Shown here one piece after another: positions 20,556 through 31,700 of a stretch of DNA of 64,000 nucleotides. The position numbers and the translations under genes were made by a program. The stretch is from the NCBI GenBank assembly GCA_026075535.2, contig AP026540.1, forward strand, positions 3,100,001-3,164,000. The letters are read 5' to 3'. The stretch comes from Tricholoma matsutake (taxonomy: Eukaryota > Basidiomycota > Agaricomycetes > Agaricales > Tricholomataceae). Each line of letters begins with the position of its first letter. Positions within the stretch are counted from its first letter, which is position 1. The notes beneath the pieces are model-generated. The model had not been told where the DNA came from and ran no database searches. It worked only from the letters and a program-made list of their open reading frames with translations.

Positions 20556-22090
20556 TAATCTTCTGCCAAAATCTTCCTGGGGGCAAATGGCATGAGTGAA
20601 ATCTTGCCAGGTGCAAGAATCATAGATGCATTGTCATCCAAAAGCTTTGAGTGCTACTTACAAGATCCCACAAGTTGACTATTTTCTAAATCTGCATTGT
20701 CAAAGATGATCATAGAACTCTTGCCTCTCAGCTCTAACACAACATTTTTCAGGTTAGTATCCGCAGGTGCCTTCAAAACTTTCTGACCCATCACTCCACT
20801 TCTCATGTACTACACCTTCTCAATTAGTGTTTGCAGGTCCAGTCCATAGGACTGAAAAACAGACCAAAACTGGACTGAATTGGACTGGAAAAGACCAGAC
20901 CAGAGGTCTATTTATGGACTGGTCTTTTGCAGTCCAGTTGCTGGTCTTTCATTTTAAAAAATATAGTAGGACCAATGAAAAACTGGTTTAAACTGGTTGC
21001 AACTGGTCTTTTGTTCCAAGGTGTGTTTGACCTTACTCCCACACATATTTACTTCATATTCTGTCTCTGGATCATCAAAAACGGTTAAGAATTGGTTGAG
21101 ATATGACCAAAAACATTTCTGTACAAGTATTTTGTTGTATCAGAGCATTGCTTATTACCTGAGCTATAATTTTTTTTGTACAGCTATATGACATCATAAA
21201 TATAAAAACAACACACCAAACCATCTGTGCCTTGTGATTTTATTGATTCAACAGCCCAAATGTAGTTGTGACTACAAACTACAAACTACAAACTACAAAC
21301 CACAACTTGAATGCATGTCCTTTCAGTTTTAGCCATATCTCAGTCAAATCTTGGTGGAATTTCTTAGAAGTTGGACCAGTCTATGGGGAATTACAATATC
21401 TATCCGTTAATTTAATATATATAAGGTACTGATCATAATTATTGAGATAAATATGGGTTATTTCCTATGAAAAATTTTATGACAAAAGACTGGTCTGAAC
21501 CAGTCTTTTTTTGGTCCATGGACTAATTAGGACTGGTCCTAAAGGGTCTGGTTGCAGTCCCCCAATGTCTAGGTCAGTCCTAGACTGGTTGTGGTTGCCA
21601 GTTGCCCCATTTGGAAGTCAAAAACCAGACTGGACTGGACCTTTAAACACTATTCTTGATAAGTAGGCCCTGCCAGTTATTGAACAAGGAGCTGCTTAAC
21701 TCAGAATGAGAAAGGATAGCCATTGAGGATGTTGATGACACCAGGAGCAAAGCCTGCTTCTTGATCAGGTCTGCAAGTACAAGAGTGGTGAGTAGAGTCA
21801 ATTTAGATGGCTTTGATGAGAATTTAATAAGGTACTGAGGTTGAATTCCTCACCTACTTTCATGACCAGTGTGTTTCTAGTAGTAAGTGCAGGCCCAACC
21901 TTCAGTGTGAGCATTATCTGTTAGTAGGGTAAGTCAATGACAAAGCAAAATTTAGTAGCTATCACTTACAAGAGGGGCATTCCATGGTGTAATTGTTCCC
22001 TGTACAAACAATGTTTGAGCATTGGGAGCATCTACCAGCAGAACCAATGCTTACAACAATACCATATGGTTCATGTCACATGTAGGTGAA
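20556..22090 (-). pseudogene. Aldehyde dehydrogenase pseudogene (fragment)
   Basis: On the minus strand three blocks match the NAD-dependent aldehyde dehydrogenase family in order. They are a TYMRHEPYG-like block and TITPWNAPL near 21970-22085 (family: REPIGV...PWNFPL); KVGPALTTRNTLVMKVGE and EAGFAPGVINILNG near 21700-21900; and LKNVVLELRGKSSMIIFDNADL near 20690-20780 (family: LELGGKSP). In the last block the normally invariant Gly of LELGGKS is Arg. Introns appear to separate the blocks, but stops and frame changes show decay. The hAT-like element 20825-21652 splits it. No catalytic-Cys region was recognised downstream. Confidence 0.7.
20825..21652 (+). mobile_element. Non-autonomous hAT-like element, family 2 (828 bp)
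   Basis: The ends are TAGTGTTTGCAGGTCCAG on the left and an inverted TAGTGTTTAAAGGTCCAG on the right. The 8-bp flanks are TTCTCAAT and TTCTTGAT (6 of 8 match, both differences transitions). Subterminal CTGGTC/GACCAG repeats are dense. It is closely similar over its length to 24904-25735, same orientation. No coding region was seen. Confidence 0.82.
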
Positions 22091-22266
22091 TTTGTCTGGA
22101 AATAAAATTATAAACAGCAAAATTGAGAATATACATACTTCGACTCAGTCACTGTTGGTTCCTTCCCATTTCTCTGCCTCAGCTGTTGTTGCTAGATGCA
22201 TGCAAGTATGACTGTTGCATTTCAACAATGTTGGGTTTTTGGTTTTTTGATGTAACTTGATGTCTT
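21653..22266. other. Remnant host sequence between hAT-like elements
   Basis: This holds the N-terminal blocks of the aldehyde dehydrogenase relic on the minus strand (to about 22090). The last 170 bp have no recognisable content. Confidence 0.4.
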
Positions 22267-22687
22267 TAGCATTTGAAGGTCCAGTTCATCAAACTAGAAA
22301 AAAACTAAAGTCGAACCAGACTGAACTGTGGTCTGTTTTTTTTTCCCAGTTATGGTTGCCTTACTTAATTCAAGCACAGGGTCGGTTGCAGTTCACAGAT
22401 TATATATGTAGTTTGAACTGGTTGTATTTACATTACTATAATAACTAAAATAACTTATTGTGGTGGCAAGCCTGAGGGAAAAAAACTTCAGAAAGCAAGC
22501 ACTTAAATATCTTGTGGGTGTGCATGGACCATTTGGTCATGCTTGCACGACCAAAAAAAAACTGGCATCACTTTCAGATATCCTTCACATGACTGCCAAA
22601 CAACCAATGCCACATCACCCACCTTCCACACCCACCGCTACTATGCACTACACTTCCTACTACCACCATGGCTACAAATGAACCAAC

Positions 22688-24335
22688 TAGTGTTTAAGGG
22701 TCCAGTTTGGTCCAGTTTTTTGACCCCCAAGGGGGTCAACTGGAGACCGAAACCGGTCCAAATCAATGCCCAGATTAGATGGACTGCAACTGAACTGAAT
22801 AGGACCAGTCCTATTCAGTTCGGTTGACCCCAAAAGACTGGTTTTGACTGGTCTTTGGGCTGTTTTTACAAGTCTAACTAAATTATAATATATTGTAGAT
22901 AAAACTAATTATATTTACACCCTGCGAGCAGTTGCTCACAGTGGTGTTGCTAAAAAACTGAAAGAAAACAAAGAAGAACAATATAATAATAAAATAGCCC
23001 CACTGTCTCATGTTTGTAGCAAGGGTGGGGGGTCGAGAGTGGTTGTTGTTGGTCATCTCCCCATTGCATGTTGCCCCCTCCCCTGTTCTCGTTGTCATCC
23101 ATTTTCTGCTCCCTGTCATTTGTCAGCCCCTCCCTGTGTGCGTTGTTCATCATTGGCACCTCCATTACCCCCTATGAGCAGTGGCTCATAGGCAGGTTGG
23201 TGGTGCTGTGACATTGCTGTTGCTGTCTGGAAGTGGCGGTACCCGTTGCCACCCTGCGAGCAGAGGCTCACAGCGGTGACATAGGGCATGGGTGGTGTAT
23301 GGTGAGGGCCCAGGTGCATTGTGTGGTGGCTAGGCGACATTGTTAGCAAAAGATAAGAAACTAAGAAAATAATCGTTAGTAAAAGAAATAAGATTTAAAA
23401 AAAACATACTCGACAGCCCAAACAATGACTAGTGTCATTTGGGCTGTCTGCAGCAGAGCCCCCTGATTTGTCCTTGTCATCCCCCCTGATTTGTCCTTGT
23501 CCCCCTGATTTGTTGTCCTCATCGTCCCACTATTTGTCATCATCCAGGAAAGGGCCTGTTGCCACCCTGTGAGCAGAGGCAGCATTGGACATGGTTGTTG
23601 TGGTCCAGAAGCAGCCCAATGCTGGCCTGCAAGCAGCAGCTCACAGCAGCGGCAAAGGCGTCATTCGGTGGGTGGGCAATTTTGTTATCAAAATGAAAAG
23701 TACCTAAAAAAGAAGAAAAAACTTTTAGTTAGTTAGTTAGTTAGTAAAAGAAAAGAATTAACTATAAAACAACATACCCTAGGGCCCAAATGACCCTTGT
23801 TCATTGTTTGGGCCATCTACTCTGTGTTCGTTCAGTTGTTGTGGTCATTTTCATGGAAACGGCATCATTGGTGTTGTTGTCATGGTTGTGGGAAGTCATC
23901 TGGGAAGTGGTGCCACATTTGTTTTTGGGTGAACAAACGTGACCACATGGTCTGTGCATGGCCACAGGGTATATAAGCACTCACCAAATGACTGTTTTTT
24001 CCCCTGGGCTTGTTCCACTTTATGTATATATGCCATATAAATAGTAATAGTAGTATTTATATTTTGTTCTTTTATATACTTTTGGATACTTATTTCTGTA
24101 TTTTGTACTCAACTTATGCTATATATCTAGTAGTATAAACATGTCTAAAAGACTGGTTAAGACCAGTTTCAACCGGTCTTACATCAGTTTTCATGAGTTT
24201 ACAAAAGTGATCAACCAACAACTGAACCAACCCCAATATGGGGTGAACCGAGACCGACAGTTCAGTCTTTTGTGGTTAAGTTCAGTTAAGGGTCTGTTAT
24301 TTTTCTGGTCTTATGGACTGGACCCTTGAACACTA
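22688..24335 (+). mobile_element. Non-autonomous hAT-like element, family 3 (1648 bp)
   Basis: The ends are TAGTGTTTAAGGGTCCAG and an inverted TAGTGTTCAAGGGTCCAG. The 8-bp flank GAACCAAC is exactly duplicated (22680-22687 and 24336-24343). It contains at least four copies of a GAGCA-centred palindrome and two GGCCCAAA/TTTGGGCC palindromes, and a short TTAG tandem repeat near 23728. No transposase is present. Confidence 0.9.
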
Positions 24336-24903
24336 GAACCAACATGGCCAGCCTAGATAATGCTAGTTGTGTCGTTGGGGCCTTAGATATGGTTTTTTAT
24401 TATTGATTCCTTGTTCTTCAACTAACTAACTATTTTATCATTGATTTTAGGTTCTTACCTTTAATGAGACCATGGCAACAAACAGACCAATACAGCTGGC
24501 CCAGACAACTCCAGTCACATTGTTTGGGCCTTGGGTATGTTCTTTTATCATTGATTACTTGTTTTTTTAACTGACTAAATATTTTGTCATTGTTTTCAGG
24601 TTCTTACCTTTTGCCAATGCCTACACCCAACCACCACACCCATGCCTGTGAGCTCCTGCTTGCAGGGTGGTAAGGGGTAACACAAGCAGCACCAGATGAT
24701 GAGGGCAGCAAATGACAATGAGGGCAGCAGATGATGCCAACACCAATGCCAGACAAGGATGCCAATGCCAGCAGATGATGCCAATGCTGATATGCTGATG
24801 CAAATGCCAATGCCAGACAATGATGCCAGGACTGACAACAACAACGAGGGCAGTGAATAAACACACTAATACAAACACCAGACGATGGCAAGGGCAGTGG
24901 ATG

Positions 24904-25735
24904 TAGTGTTTGCAGGTCCAGTCCATAGGACTGAAAAAAAGACTGAAACTGGACTGAATTGGACCAGAAAATACCAGACCAGAGGTCTATTTATGGACTG
25001 GTCTTTTGCAGTCCAGTTGCTGGTCTTTCATTTTGAAAAATATAGTAGGACTGATGAAAAACCAGTTTAAACCAGTTGCAGCCAGTTTTTTTGTCCCAGT
25101 GTGTATTTGACCTTACTCCCACATATATTTACTTCATTTTCGGTCTCTGGATCATCAGAAACGGTTAAGAATTGGTTGAGATATGACCAAAAACATTTTT
25201 GTATGAGTATTTTGTACAACTTTGATTGCATTGCTTACTACCTGAGCTATATTTTTTTTGTACAGCTATATAACATCATAAACATAGCAAAAAAACACCT
25301 AACCATCTGTACCATGTTATTTTATTGATTTAACAGCCCAAATGAGTTGTGATTACAAACTACAAATTACAAACTACAAACCACAACTTGAATGCACAGT
25401 GTCCTTTCAGTTTTAGCCATATCTCAGTCAAATCTTGGCAGAATTCCTTAAAAGTTGAACCAATCTACAGAAAATTACAATATCTATCCATCAGTATAAT
25501 ATATTTAAGGTATTTGTTACAATTGCTGAGATACATATGGGTTATTTCCTATGAAAAAGTTTATGACAAAAGGCTGGTCCAAACCAGTCTTTTTTTGGTC
25601 CATGCACCAAATAGAATGGGTCCTAAATGGTCTGGTTGTGGTCCCCTAAGTCCAGGTCAGTCCTAGACCAGTTGGGGTTGATGGTTGCCCCATTTGGAAG
25701 TCAAAAACCAGACTGGACTGGACCTTTAAACACTA
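24904..25735 (+). mobile_element. Non-autonomous hAT-like element, family 2, second copy (832 bp)
   Basis: It has the same ends as 20825-21652 and a matching interior (for example the AAACGGTTAAGAATTGG stretch in both). The flanking 8 bp AGTGGATG are exactly duplicated (24896-24903 and 25736-25743), which fixes the element boundaries for the family. Confidence 0.92.
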
Positions 25736-25887
25736 AGTGGATGGCAACAACAATGGTGATGCCTCCTCCCCCTCCTCACATTCACTCCTTGGGTGGGTGT
25801 GTATTTTTTTTCTTCCTGTCCTCAGCCCCCCATCCTGCTCATAGGGTCCTGCCCTGTGAGGGGTTATTTTAGAGTAGTGATAGTATT

Positions 25888-27093
25888 TAGAGTTTGAAAG
25901 TCCTGTTTGGTCTGGTCTTTTTGCCTTTTTTGGCCAAACTGCAGACTGCCCCAGTCCTATATTATTCAAATATCTACCGGACTACAGACTGGTCCTACAA
26001 GCTATGTATCTACATGTAACTAATATACATATTATTAAAATAAAATAAAAAAGTAGGACCCATGATCCACCCCACGAGCAGTGGCTCGCAAGGCTGGAGG
26101 TGGGTGCATCTTGGGTGAGTGGGTGGAGGTATGAAATATCATTAGTAGTTAGTAGTAAAATGAAGAGAGAGAGAGAAAAAAAAACACCAAAATGGCCCCA
26201 CCATCTTGCATTTTGAGTGAGGGGGCCCATTGCGTCATTGTCATTGTCATCATTGCATCATTGTTGTCGTTGTCATTGCATCATTGTTGTTGTTGTTGCA
26301 TCATCATTGTCATTGCCTTGTTGTCATCATTGTGTCATCATTGTCATTGTCGCCATTGTTGCATTGTTGTTGTTGTTGTGTCATTCTTGTCATTCTTGTT
26401 CTTGTCCTTGCACCCACAATCTCCCCTGCAAGCAGTGGCTCGTAGTGGGAGATGCGGGTGCTGTGTCATTGGGGAGGCTGGGGCAGTTTGTCATTAGCAG
26501 TGACATGGCAGGTTTATGGGGGGCTTACCTAGCACGCTCATGGTTTGGCACTCATTGTTAGCAGTAGAATAGCTCCTAAAAAACAAAATAATGTAGTTGA
26601 TTAGTTGAATAAAAGGAACAAATGAACAAAAGACTTATGGCAGGGCCCAAACAACAATTCCATCATTTGGGCCAACATGTGGTGGTGGTGATGGGTGGGA
26701 TTACAAAAAATAAAATCAAAAAAGTTGCACCACCTTTGATTGATGCGTGTTCACATGTTCATTTACTGTAAACAAATGGATGCAAACAACACAGTGTACT
26801 GTATATAAACCCCCAAGACTTCACTATTATAATCCCCCAGGCCTCTGTCCCCTAATACATAACTAGTGTAATATATAATAAAATTACATAGGATAGGTGG
26901 ACTGTGAGTCCAATCCCAAACCAGTCCAAACTGGTCTGCACCCAGTTCATGTCAAATTAAGAATTTGTAGGACCAAGGACTGGACTACTATGAGACTACC
27001 CTGAACCGGGACTGATGGTCCTGTCAGACCAGTTCAAAATCCAGTCCAGTTCAGTCTGGTCCTCAGTCGGAGGGACTGGACCTTCAAACTCTA
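25888..27093 (-). mobile_element. Non-autonomous hAT-like element, family 1, second copy (1206 bp)
   Basis: It is the inverted counterpart of 8512-9669, with ends TAGAGTTTGAAAG and CTTCAAACTCTA. The 8-bp flanks are ATAGTATT (25880-25887) and GTAGTATT (27094-27101), 7 of 8 identical. The interior carries the same simple-repeat block (here GTTGTT/CATTGT) and the same palindromes. Confidence 0.88.
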
Positions 27094-27336
27094 GTAGTAT
27101 TCTTAACTATATAATATATGTAGACAAGATAATTCTGACTGACTTGAGTCAGTCCACAACCAGTTGTGGCCAGAACTGGCCCCAACTGACTCTAACTGGT
27201 TGTAAAACTGCAATGAACCAGGTGCATGGGGCTTGGTCTGGTTTTATATAGATTTTGAATAGAATAGAACCAGTTGTGGTTCCAGTTTGGCCCCAAGATG
27301 GGAAAAAACTGGACTGAACTGGACCTTCAAATGCTC

Positions 27337-27868
27337 AGATCATGAGCATCTACAATGACTGGAATCTGTGGGAGTACCCATGGCTATCCCACAATGGGAT
27401 GGTTAGTGGTGTCCCACCTATGACAACATCACTCATATTCAGTATCTGATGAGCTGTGAGGACAATGGGACAGGTAAGTCATGTTTGTGGATTTCGAATG
27501 GCTCCTAGCTGGTGCCCCTGCCACATTTTGAGAACTTATGGGAAAGACACTGTGAGTATCCACCACCTCACCTAACTTAGGTACCACCACCACCAACCTT
27601 GTTGGTTGACATGCACAACCTGCCATCTCTACTGGCACGTAATGTACTGAGTACTTGTACTCAGTAAAAGCATGTGATGTGAAGGGTAGGTGCAAGGACA
27701 AGGGTTCCATTCTTTGTTTTTCTTTTCTTTTCTTGTTGCTTTGTCATTATATTAGATTTCCTGGTGGCAATCTCAAACAGGGGTTTGTAACAGGTGTTGT
27801 GTTACATATGATCCACCCAGGGACAGACTTCTTGACTTACACCATACACTACATAGCTGCCAAATAGA
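27337..27868. other. Unassigned stretch
   Basis: No family was recognised on either strand. Short open frames do not continue across stops. It precedes the RT/RNase H relic and may be a decayed part of that element. Confidence 0.35.
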
Positions 27869-27929
27869 CTGGATTCTTCTCTGTTGGGTGCAACATAAGT
27901 CTTGAGTATTCTAAGCTAGTAACTAACCT

Positions 27930-28930
27930 TTACAGATGATTCCTTCAGAATTGATGAGGAGGGGAGCATGATATGGCATTCAAAGAACATGCCTGCCAAC
28001 CAAGTCAAGCTTCTGTCTCTCTGTGATGAACTTGGGTATACATACCACATGAACCCCACAAACAGCTCTTCAGCACAAAACTCACCATCATAGGGATTGA
28101 AGTGAACCCTAACAGCTTGACATTCACTCTACCTATGCAAGCTCTGGAGGACCTCCTGAATGAGCTTCATGAATTCATGGCATTACCCAAGAGCAAACAA
28201 GGGGCGTCTTGGACACTTCAACAGTGGCTGGATGGATGAACTAGAGTTTCAATGTGCATGATCCATCCAGCTCTGAACAATGTGTACAACAAAATCATGG
28301 GAAAAGACCAACCACTAATGAATATTTGGGTTAACAATGCAGTCCATTGCAACTTGAGATGGGCCATAAACCACCTGCATCAGTCCCTCAGAATCAGACT
28401 GCTGTCTTCTGTCACATGGAAAATCAAGGATGCAGATAAAGTTATTTTCTGTGATGCATGTATGATGGGACTTGCTTTCTGGTATCCCTCTCACCAGCAG
28501 GCTTGATGACTTACAAATGAGAGAAAGCAACTGTTCATAAAATCATCATTTATACTGACAGTACGACTATGGTGAAGATTTTCAACTCACTTTATTGTCA
28601 ACCCAATTTCAACCCTTTACTGTGACATTCCATTGGTACATCCCTCAGCAAAAAATCTTGTATGCTTCACATTCCAGGGGAGCAAAATGAAGTTGCAGAC
28701 ACTATCTCTCATCATGATTTCAGTAGGGCATTGCAACTGGTGCCAGGGCTCCTCATCACAGTTTTTCAACCCCCACTTCTTGACATGTTGGGGGCAACCA
28801 AAAAATAACAGTGTTGCATGTCCTCTCAGGACTCTCGGAGCCATGGTTGCATGAGCACCTTGTTCAGGAGTGTGCTATTGCTCTAGGACAGGCAATTGAT
28901 GTTAGCACCTAGAAAAAATATGGTTCAGCC
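27930..28930 (+). pseudogene. Degenerate RT/RNase H of a second YR-type retroelement
   Basis: Broken frames match, in order, the RT and RNase H of the element at 39-41 kb. An F(T)DDSF catalytic box sits near 27935. Next comes QVKLLSLCDELG near 28000, then TIIGIEVNPNSLTFTLP near 28085-28130 and LQQWLDGWMN near 28215-28240. The RNase H-like FCDACMMGLAFWYP is near 28448-28490, and HSRGANEVADT-like sequence near 28670-28700. Many stops and frame changes are present. No LTR or YR gene was recognised next to it. Confidence 0.6.
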
Positions 28931-28991
28931 CTCAACTCATACCTTTCATTCTTTTGTATGCATCAAATCCCAGTAGAGCCCACAGTGGATA

Positions 28992-30796
28992 TAGTGCTGT
29001 TCTGGCCCAGCTTGGCCTGAAAGCCGCAGCTTTGGCTTGGCCTGAGGCAGCTTTGGCTTTCTCAACACACAGGCCAGGCCAAAGCTGTCAACCAGGGCCC
29101 AGCCCAGGCCGCAGCTTTTGTATGTAAAATGTTCAAATTTTGCCCACAGGTCCATTGGTTGTACAGGAAGCTAATTAGAACAATACATACATAGTTTTCT
29201 CATTCAATAAACAGGCTCGTGTTCACTCAGGATAACTACAAGCCACCATGTACAAAGAAACAATATGTATTAAACTTGCCTAAATATGAGGGAGACAGAA
29301 TTAAATACATGAAAAAATGTGGCCACACATTGCGTTATGAGTGAGCAGGGGGATGACAAACTAATGAAAAAGAATGAAGAAAAAAAAGAGCCAGGTCCCT
29401 ATTGTTGTTGTCCTATGCATGCAACATGACTGTTGCCACCTAAGTGGTTCCCTACTCACCAGTAAACATCTCCCCCCCAAATCCCATGTCATTGTTGTCT
29501 GTAGCACCATGGTCCACCCTGTGAGCAGTTGCTTGCAGCAGTAGGAGTGGGTGCTGGGCCATCCGTTGTTGATGTTGGGGTTGTTGTTCTCATTGTCCCC
29601 ATTGTTGTCCTCTTCCCCATTGTCTGGTCCTTGCCATTGTCGTCATCACGGTCTGGTCCTGATTCTGGTCGTCCCATCGTCATCATTGCTGATGCTGTCA
29701 TCTGCTGCTACTTGCTGATGTCCTTGTCCTTGTCTCATTGGTGTCCTTTTGTTTGCTCCCTGTTGTCCCTGTTTTCATGTTCTAGTTGTCCTGTCATCAT
29801 TGTCTCCCCTTCATCCCTCATTGTCCTCTCCCTCAACCTGGTCCCCATCATTGCCGTCTGCTTCCTTGTCAGGCCCCTGGTGCTGGTTGGGGGGCGCTAC
29901 TGTCATGTGGTGGCATTGTTGACATTGTTTCGGCAGCATCGTGTCGGAACACGATTGGATCCCCTAGATTACTGAAAACATATGTTAGTTAAACAAAAAA
30001 CATGAAACATTCATTCACCTGTCATCCTCATTTTCATTGTTCTAGTCGTCCTGTCATCATTGTCCCCCCCTCATTGTCCTCTCCCTCAACCTGGTCCCCA
30101 TCGTTGCCATCTGCTTCCTCGTTGGGTCCCTGGTTGGGTGTGGTGTGGTGTGGTGGCATTGTTGTCACTCCCTCACTGTGTTATCATTGCTCCCTGTTCT
30201 AGTGGCTCACGGTGGCAATTGGGGTTGCTGTGGTGGTGGCGTTGTTGGGTGTGGATTTGTCATTTCAGCATTGTTGTGTCATTGTAACACAGTTGGATCC
30301 CCTAGATTAATGAAAACATATGTTAATTACACAAAAGAAAACATGAAATGAACATGGAAAATTAGATGGTGAGGGGGTGTGACAGGCCCTGGTAGGCCAT
30401 CATGGTGAGAAACAAGAGAAAATGTTGTATTTGGTTAGTAAAGAATATGCAAAGATGGAACCAAAAAAGTACTTATTATGATCTAAAATCATGCTGCTGA
30501 CCATATGGATTAGGGAACAATGGTGGACCGTGGTTGAAGTGGATGGTGTGGTTTGAATTTTGATTGCATGTGTGATGTGTTACCATATTAAGATTACTTT
30601 CCCACCACCAAAGATTTTCAACATACATACAATGATACATCGCAGCCAGTCAAATTACACTCACCACAAAGCCGTGGCTTGACAGCTTGGCTTTGGCTCT
30701 TTAGAACCCCAGGCCAGGCCAAAGCCATCATGAAGCCATCAACTTGGCCTGGCTTGGCTCGGCTCATGACCTCAGGCCAGGCCAGGCACAGCACTA
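28992..30796 (+). mobile_element. Non-autonomous hAT-like element, family 5 (1805 bp)
   Basis: The ends are TAGTGCTGTTCTGGCCCAG and GGCCAGGCACAGCACTA. The flanking 8 bp AGTGGATA are exactly duplicated (28984-28991 and 30797-30804). The subterminal repeats here are GGCC/AAGCC-type rather than GGTCCAG-type. One palindrome of the kind seen in families 1 and 3 lies near 29517-29540. The interior holds a roughly 260-bp direct duplication. No transposase was found. Confidence 0.9.
29765..30350 (+). repeat. Direct duplication inside the family 5 element
   Basis: Two diverged copies follow one another, about 29775-30000 and 30040-30350. They share GTCCTGTCATCATTGTC, TCTCCCTCAACCTGGTCCCC and GGATCCCCTAGATTA in the same order. 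Repeat unit about 270-300 bp. Confidence 0.7.
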
Positions 30797-31023
30797 AGTG
30801 GATACTCTAAGCCTCTGCACTATATATATGTGTCACCACATCAAACCAGATTCAGTGGATACTTACCCATCAGGTATATGCCACCAGCTCAAACCATACT
30901 TCCCAAATGTCTGTGAGATCAGGACATCTTGTCTCGTCCACCGGTCCTTGGTGCAAGAGGCTGCAACTCCCATGGTCCATAAATGGGCTCTCACAATAGC
31001 AGATCTGAATCTGGGTGTGCATA

Positions 31024-31537
31024 TAGGACCCCAGAAGCTCCTGCAAAGGTCTGTCCAGGCTTTAGTGTGCTGTGTGTTTGAGGGGCAAAATTTTGACATA
31101 TACATGTCCAGACTTTGCATAATTCAGGCACCTTTCACTGTAGGTTTGTCCAGATTTAGCATGTTTGAGAGGTTGAGATTGTTGAAATTTTTGAATGTGC
31201 CTGCAACTTACTGTGAAGAATATCATGATGTTCCTGCACACAGGCCATCTTGATGCTTTAATGTAAAAATAAGTCCATGGTTGTGGCAAAAAAATTCCTA
31301 TTACACTGGAGGGAAAATGGGTAGAAGATAGCCCTACTTTCACTGCTTAATTTTGTTATGCTCGCACGTAACTTATACCTGTTCCCTATGTCTTGAACAC
31401 ATTTTTTTGACCTGTCACACTGTATGGCTCTGTCACATCTGTGACCTGTTACATACTTGTACATGTTTGAGGCTGAAACTTTGCATGTTTGAGGGGCAAT
31501 TTTCCTGGACAAACCTTTGCAGGAGCTTCCAGGGTCC
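31024..31537. mobile_element. Probable small inverted-repeat element (about 514 bp)
   Basis: The left end TAGGACCCCAGAAGCTCCTG and the sequence GCAGGAGCTTCCAGGGTCC on the right form an inverted repeat of about 35 bp. The flanks TGTGCATA (31016-31023) and TGTGCATC (31538-31545) share 7 of 8 bases. The right end appears to lack the final two bases expected from the left. No coding region was seen. The flanking pieces 30805-31023 and 31546-31700 are unassigned. Confidence 0.6.
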
Positions 31538-31700
31538 TGTGCATCTCCAATGAGCACAACCCCACATGATGACCTCCTCACCTGCACACAACTCTGTGTT
31601 GGTTTCTTCGCATTGATGCGCTTGGGAGAACTCACTTGGCCGGATGCCACCGACCTATGAGACCCACAGAAAACTGATCAGATGCATCTCCATAGTCATC

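Larger units (their letters stand above)
22267..27336 (+). mobile_element. Probable larger hAT-like element containing three nested elements
   Basis: The left end reads TAGCATTTGAAGGTCCAG. The right end is the inverted match; the two share about 21 bp apart from the outermost base (C at 27336 where A is expected). Taking out the nested elements at 22688-24335, 24904-25735 and 25888-27093 and their target copies leaves about 1.36 kb, a normal size for this group. No clear 8-bp target duplication was found outside it (GATGTCTT against AGATCATG), so the pairing of these two ends is uncertain. Confidence 0.5.

Noticed and set aside
22883..23585. Small minus-strand frames within the family 3 hAT-like element as a possible transposase
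   Set aside because: No hAT transposase motif is seen; the frames are short, Met/Thr/Asn-rich and follow local repeats.
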